Source: UBA11524 sp963617205 (GTDB taxonomy: Bacteria; Bacillota; Clostridia; Christensenellales; Aristaeellaceae). Taken from it: DNA of 43,678 bases. The stretch lies in NCBI GenBank assembly GCA_963617205.1, contig CAVEOA010000019.1, positions 1 to 43,678 of the forward strand. The letters are read 5' to 3'. A program made the translations under genes and the position numbers. Of the stretch, positions 42,088 to 43,678 are shown piece by piece (within the stretch, counting starts at the first letter, position 1; every line of letters begins with the position of its first letter). The notes beneath the pieces were generated by a model that searched no databases, was not told the origin of the DNA, and saw nothing but the letters and a program-made list of their open reading frames with translations.

Positions 42088-42106
42088 GTTGCGACAGTGT
42101 CGTAAC
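42088..42106. promoter_or_regulatory. 19-bp near-perfect palindrome upstream of the recombinase
   Basis: GTTGCGACAGTGTCGTAAC has nine-base arms with one mismatch around a central G. A related sequence, GCGACACGTTGCGAC followed by TTTTTTAC, occurs near 42226-42248. They could be protein-binding sites for the recombinase or a regulator. Nothing else is recognisable in 42107-42283. Confidence 0.4.
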
Positions 42107-42283
42107 TTTTTCACAATTAGGAAATTCCTGATGGAACTTTATCACGCGGAACACCGCCGTTCTGCTAAAACCTTTACCATATTCCTGTGAAAACGTCAGG
42201 TATGATTGCTGATCCTCCAGATTTTCGCGACACGTTGCGACTTTTTTACCACGGTTGAGATGCAGCTACAGATTAAAATTTTA

Positions 42284-42314
42284 CACTTGCGGTCAACTGC
42301 CGCAAGTGCTTTTT
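42284..42314 (+). terminator. hairpin terminator just upstream of the recombinase gene
   Basis: CACTTGCGG (42284-42292) pairs perfectly with 42300-42308 around seven bases and is followed by CTTTTT. It lies 30 bases before the recombinase ATG, so it either insulates the gene or attenuates it. Confidence 0.7.
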
Positions 42315-42343
42315 CGTCTGTTCATGGATACAGAGGTGATGAT

Positions 42344-42955
42344 ATGAACACCTATGGTTATGCAAGAGTTTCAAGCGTCGATCAGAACGAAGAGCGACAG
42401 CTGATCGCCCTGCACGAGGCTGGTGTAGAGGACAGCGACATCTACATTGACAAGCAATCCGGCAAGGATTTCAACCGCCAGCAGTATAAAAGACTGGTGA
42501 AGAGGCTGAGGCAAAACGATTTGCTCTTTGTGCCCAGCATCGACCGACTTGGCAGAAACTACGATGAGATTCAGCGCCAGTGGCGTATCCTGACAAAGGA
42601 TGTAGGTATTGACATTTGCGTGCTGGATATGCCCCTGCTGGATACTCGACAGCACAAGGATGTGTTAGGCACCTTCATAGCAGACATGGTTCTGCAAGTA
42701 CTCTCTTTTGCTGCGCATAATGAACGAGAGAATATCAGAAAACGCCAGGCCGAAGGCATCGCTGCTGCACGGGCACGAGGCGTTCATCTGGGCAGGCCTG
42801 TGATTCCTGCTCCTGATTATTTTCCGGACGTGATAGCGCAATGGGAAGATGGCGAGATAACCACGAAGGAAGCGGTAAAACAAACGCAACTTACTGGAAG
42901 CACCTTCTATCGGCGGTATAAGGAGTATCGGCTTCTGCACCCGAAGAAACAATAG
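42344..42955 (+). CDS. small serine recombinase (resolvase/invertase family)
   Basis: 203 residues from ATG 42344, chosen because GAGGTGATG lies just upstream and the catalytic fold begins with NTYGYARVSSVDQNEERQL. Ser10, Arg8 and the D67-R68...R71 motif in PSIDRLGRNYDE are the active-site residues of Tn3 resolvases and DNA invertases. A long E helix with NERENIRKRQAEGIAAARARG leads to a C-terminal helix-turn-helix (about 160-200, ITTKEAVKQTQLTGSTFYRRY) that binds half-sites. The length fits inversion or resolution enzymes, not large integrases. Five bases after its stop is the left end of a candidate invertible segment, likely its target. The surrounding DNA is AT-richer than the chromosome core. 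Confidence 0.93.
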   Translation: MNTYGYARVSSVDQNEERQLIALHEAGVEDSDIYIDKQSGKDFNRQQYKRLVKRLRQNDLLFVPSIDRLGRNYDEIQRQWRILTKDVGIDICVLDMPLLDTRQHKDVLGTFIADMVLQVLSFAAHNERENIRKRQAEGIAAARARGVHLGRPVIPAPDYFPDVIAQWEDGEITTKEAVKQTQLTGSTFYRRYKEYRLLHPKKQ

Positions 42956-42960
42956 TCCAT

Positions 42961-42978
42961 CAAAAGGTGTACCTTTTG
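42961..42978 (+). repeat. left inverted repeat, candidate recombination site
   Basis: CAAAAGGTGTACCTTTTG: eight-base inverted half-sites around a central GT. Serine recombinases cut with a two-base stagger at such a core. A run of A follows. Confidence 0.8.
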
Positions 42979-43008
42979 AAAAAAGCAGTTCATAACACAT
43001 CGCTTGGA

Positions 43009-43037
43009 ATTATAGCATAATAAGCTATATTTTGCAA
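43009..43037 (-). promoter_or_regulatory. leftward promoter inside the candidate invertible segment
   Basis: On the minus strand, TTGCAA (43037-43032), 17 bases, perfect TATAAT (43014-43009). It now points at the 3' end of the recombinase gene; if the segment flipped it would point at the gene at 43210. Confidence 0.55.
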
Positions 43038-43045
43038 TACGAACA

Positions 43046-43074
43046 TTGGCTAATTTGTCCGTGCCAGCTATAAA
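43046..43074 (+). promoter_or_regulatory. rightward promoter inside the candidate invertible segment
   Basis: TTGGCT (43046-43051), 17 bases, TATAAA (43069-43074). It now points toward the gene at 43210, about 135 bases downstream, with the right repeat in the leader. Confidence 0.55.
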
Positions 43075-43107
43075 AAAATCCATCGTCAAATTGCAGCCGA
43101 CTTATTG

Positions 43108-43125
43108 CAAAAGGTACACCTTTTG
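43108..43125 (-). repeat. right inverted repeat, candidate recombination site
   Basis: CAAAAGGTACACCTTTTG, the exact reverse complement of the left site, with central AC instead of GT. Its right flank (AAAAAGACA) resembles the right flank of the left site (AAAAAAGCA). Confidence 0.8.
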
Positions 43126-43209
43126 AAAAAGACATTTTCCGAATCATGACTAAGCGATTCGGTTGCAGTAGACACAGTACACACAGAGACGAAACCCGTT
43201 AATCTACTC

Positions 43210-43584
43210 GTGAAAGAAGTGTTGTATGTGAAGGAAAACTCAGTTTTATTACTAATCCAGAATGCACTGTATATCGATGGAAAAACGAAATGCAAAGGTG
43301 TGCTGAAAATATACAATGACGGCTTCATCTTTTCGGGCAAGAATAATCTTTCTGCTGATTATGACATTTGTGAATTAACCGCTGTAAGCACCGTTGCGGA
43401 AGTCCATGGTCTTTTCGGAATGAAGAGAAAAGCTGCTTTACGCTTGTCAGTTCCCGGCATGAAAGATGCCTTTTTCGTGTTGACAGAAGGCGAAATATCA
43501 AGCGTCATCGACAAAATAAAAGAGACAGCTGAAAAAGAGAAGTTCAGGAGGCTCGAAAAAAATACACATCTGCCTGTCGCCTAA
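43210..43584 (+). CDS. protein of unknown function, possible PH-like fold
   Basis: 124 residues from GTG 43210; GTG 43228 is an alternative. Neither has a good ribosome site, and the frame is open back to 43150, so the start is uncertain. The sequence alternates short strands (NSVLLLIQNALYIDG, KCKGVLKIYNDGFIFSG, ALRLSVPGMKDAFFVL) and ends in a charged helix (EISSVIDKIKETAEKEKF), a layout like PH/GRAM-type domains. No enzyme motif or membrane segment is seen. The gene is AT-rich. Its stop overlaps the next ATG by one base, so the two are coupled. It lies downstream of the candidate invertible promoter. Confidence 0.7.
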   Translation: MKEVLYVKENSVLLLIQNALYIDGKTKCKGVLKIYNDGFIFSGKNNLSADYDICELTAVSTVAEVHGLFGMKRKAALRLSVPGMKDAFFVLTEGEISSVIDKIKETAEKEKFRRLEKNTHLPVA

Positions 43585-43678
43585 TGGGTTCGATAAATAA
43601 TGCCGAAGAAGCCAGAAACGTCTGCAACCTTTTTAAGCAGCTTGGCGACTATAAAGATTCTCCCCAAAAGGTAGAAGA
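43584..43678 (+). CDS. partial gene: start of a protein with a GDYKDS-type repeat
   Basis: The ATG at 43584 overlaps the previous stop (TAATG) and the frame runs off the window after 31 residues. It reads MGSINNAEEARNVCNLFKQL, then GDYKDSPQKVE. The LFxxLGDYKDS segment is the helical repeat found in many Firmicutes proteins of unknown role, often beside zinc-ribbon or PH-like domains. With only this fragment, size and function cannot be given. Confidence 0.6.
   Translation, partial: MGSINNAEEARNVCNLFKQLGDYKDSPQKVE

Larger units (their letters stand above)
42961..43125. other. candidate invertible promoter segment (inverton)
   Basis: Two 18-bp sites, exact reverse complements of each other, flank 129 bases (42979-43107). 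The segment carries one promoter in each direction and no gene. Placement between a serine recombinase and an unknown gene fits a phase-variation switch. Only one orientation is seen, so inversion is inferred. Confidence 0.6.

Noticed and set aside
42961..42978. The 18-bp palindrome as an intrinsic terminator of the recombinase
   Set aside because: The loop would be two to four bases and the following bases are A, not T, so termination is unlikely on the plus strand.
41034..43584. A complete conjugative element or prophage
   Set aside because: No relaxase, integrase of the tyrosine type, replication or structural gene is present; only IS remnants and a small recombinase.
43663..43678. A third CAAAAGGTA half-site near the right edge
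   Set aside because: It matches only nine bases, lacks the second half, and is explained by codons in the partial gene.
1..43678. tRNA or rRNA genes
   Set aside because: I saw no cloverleaf with a T-arm GGTTCGAATCC-type sequence and no rRNA segment in any gene-free gap.

Overview
The window looks like a chromosomal segment of an uncultured or gut-type Clostridia (Bacillota). It is GC-rich with strong Gram-positive ribosome-binding sites (AGGAGG-type) and frequent TTG/GTG starts. It carries a Firmicutes gene order (phoH - 7TM-HD - ybeY - cdd - era), a two-subunit iron-sulfur serine dehydratase, ANTAR control of nitrogen genes, and secreted SH3b proteins with proline/threonine-rich linkers. 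The genus cannot be fixed from the sequence alone.

Layout. 0.2-1.4 kb: a secreted five-SH3b protein. 1.4-10.1 kb (minus): a probable eight-gene operon with a GlmU-like beta-helix protein, Tex, a PAP2 phosphatase, a TIM-barrel isomerase, a TtcA-like PP-loop enzyme, TldD, TldE/PmbA and a CadC/ArsR-type metal sensor. 10.2-14.3 kb (minus): a large secreted, membrane-anchored mosaic protein with MucBP-like and SH3b modules and three tandem 216-bp repeats. 14.5-19.1 kb (mostly plus): Nudix hydrolase, GNAT acetyltransferase, AEC permease, YkuE-type phosphoesterase and a small secreted protein, with one divergent flavoredoxin. 19.1-27.3 kb (minus): probable seven-gene operon phoH - pgpH-like - ybeY::cdd fusion - era - glmM - sdaAB - sdaAA. 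27.5-28.6 kb: a divergent mreB/mbl gene.

28.6-35.7 kb (minus) is a seven-gene nitrogen-assimilation operon. Glutamate synthase is split into amidotransferase, FMN and GXGXG proteins, joined by a ferredoxin, an FAD oxidoreductase, glutamine synthetase and an ANTAR regulator. Its leader has a good promoter, two hairpins whose six-base loops both carry A1 and G4 (the ANTAR recognition pattern), and an intrinsic terminator that competes with the first hairpin. The operon therefore probably controls itself by ANTAR antitermination.

36.0-38.7 kb (plus): a MATE exporter and a DUF512 radical-SAM protein. 38.7-43.7 kb is accessory DNA. An oleate hydratase gene (ohyA), a truncated ohyA-like leader ORF and a TetR regulator lie between two decayed 3' ends of an IS3-family element in the same orientation. 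Next comes an AT-richer stretch with a small serine recombinase. Five bases after its stop codon begins a candidate invertible promoter: two 18-bp sites that are exact reverse complements, differing as direct copies only in the central GT/AC, enclose 129 bp with outward promoters on both strands. Downstream lie an unknown gene and the start of a protein with a GDYKDS-type repeat. This recombinase plus invertible segment is the most interesting candidate system in the window.
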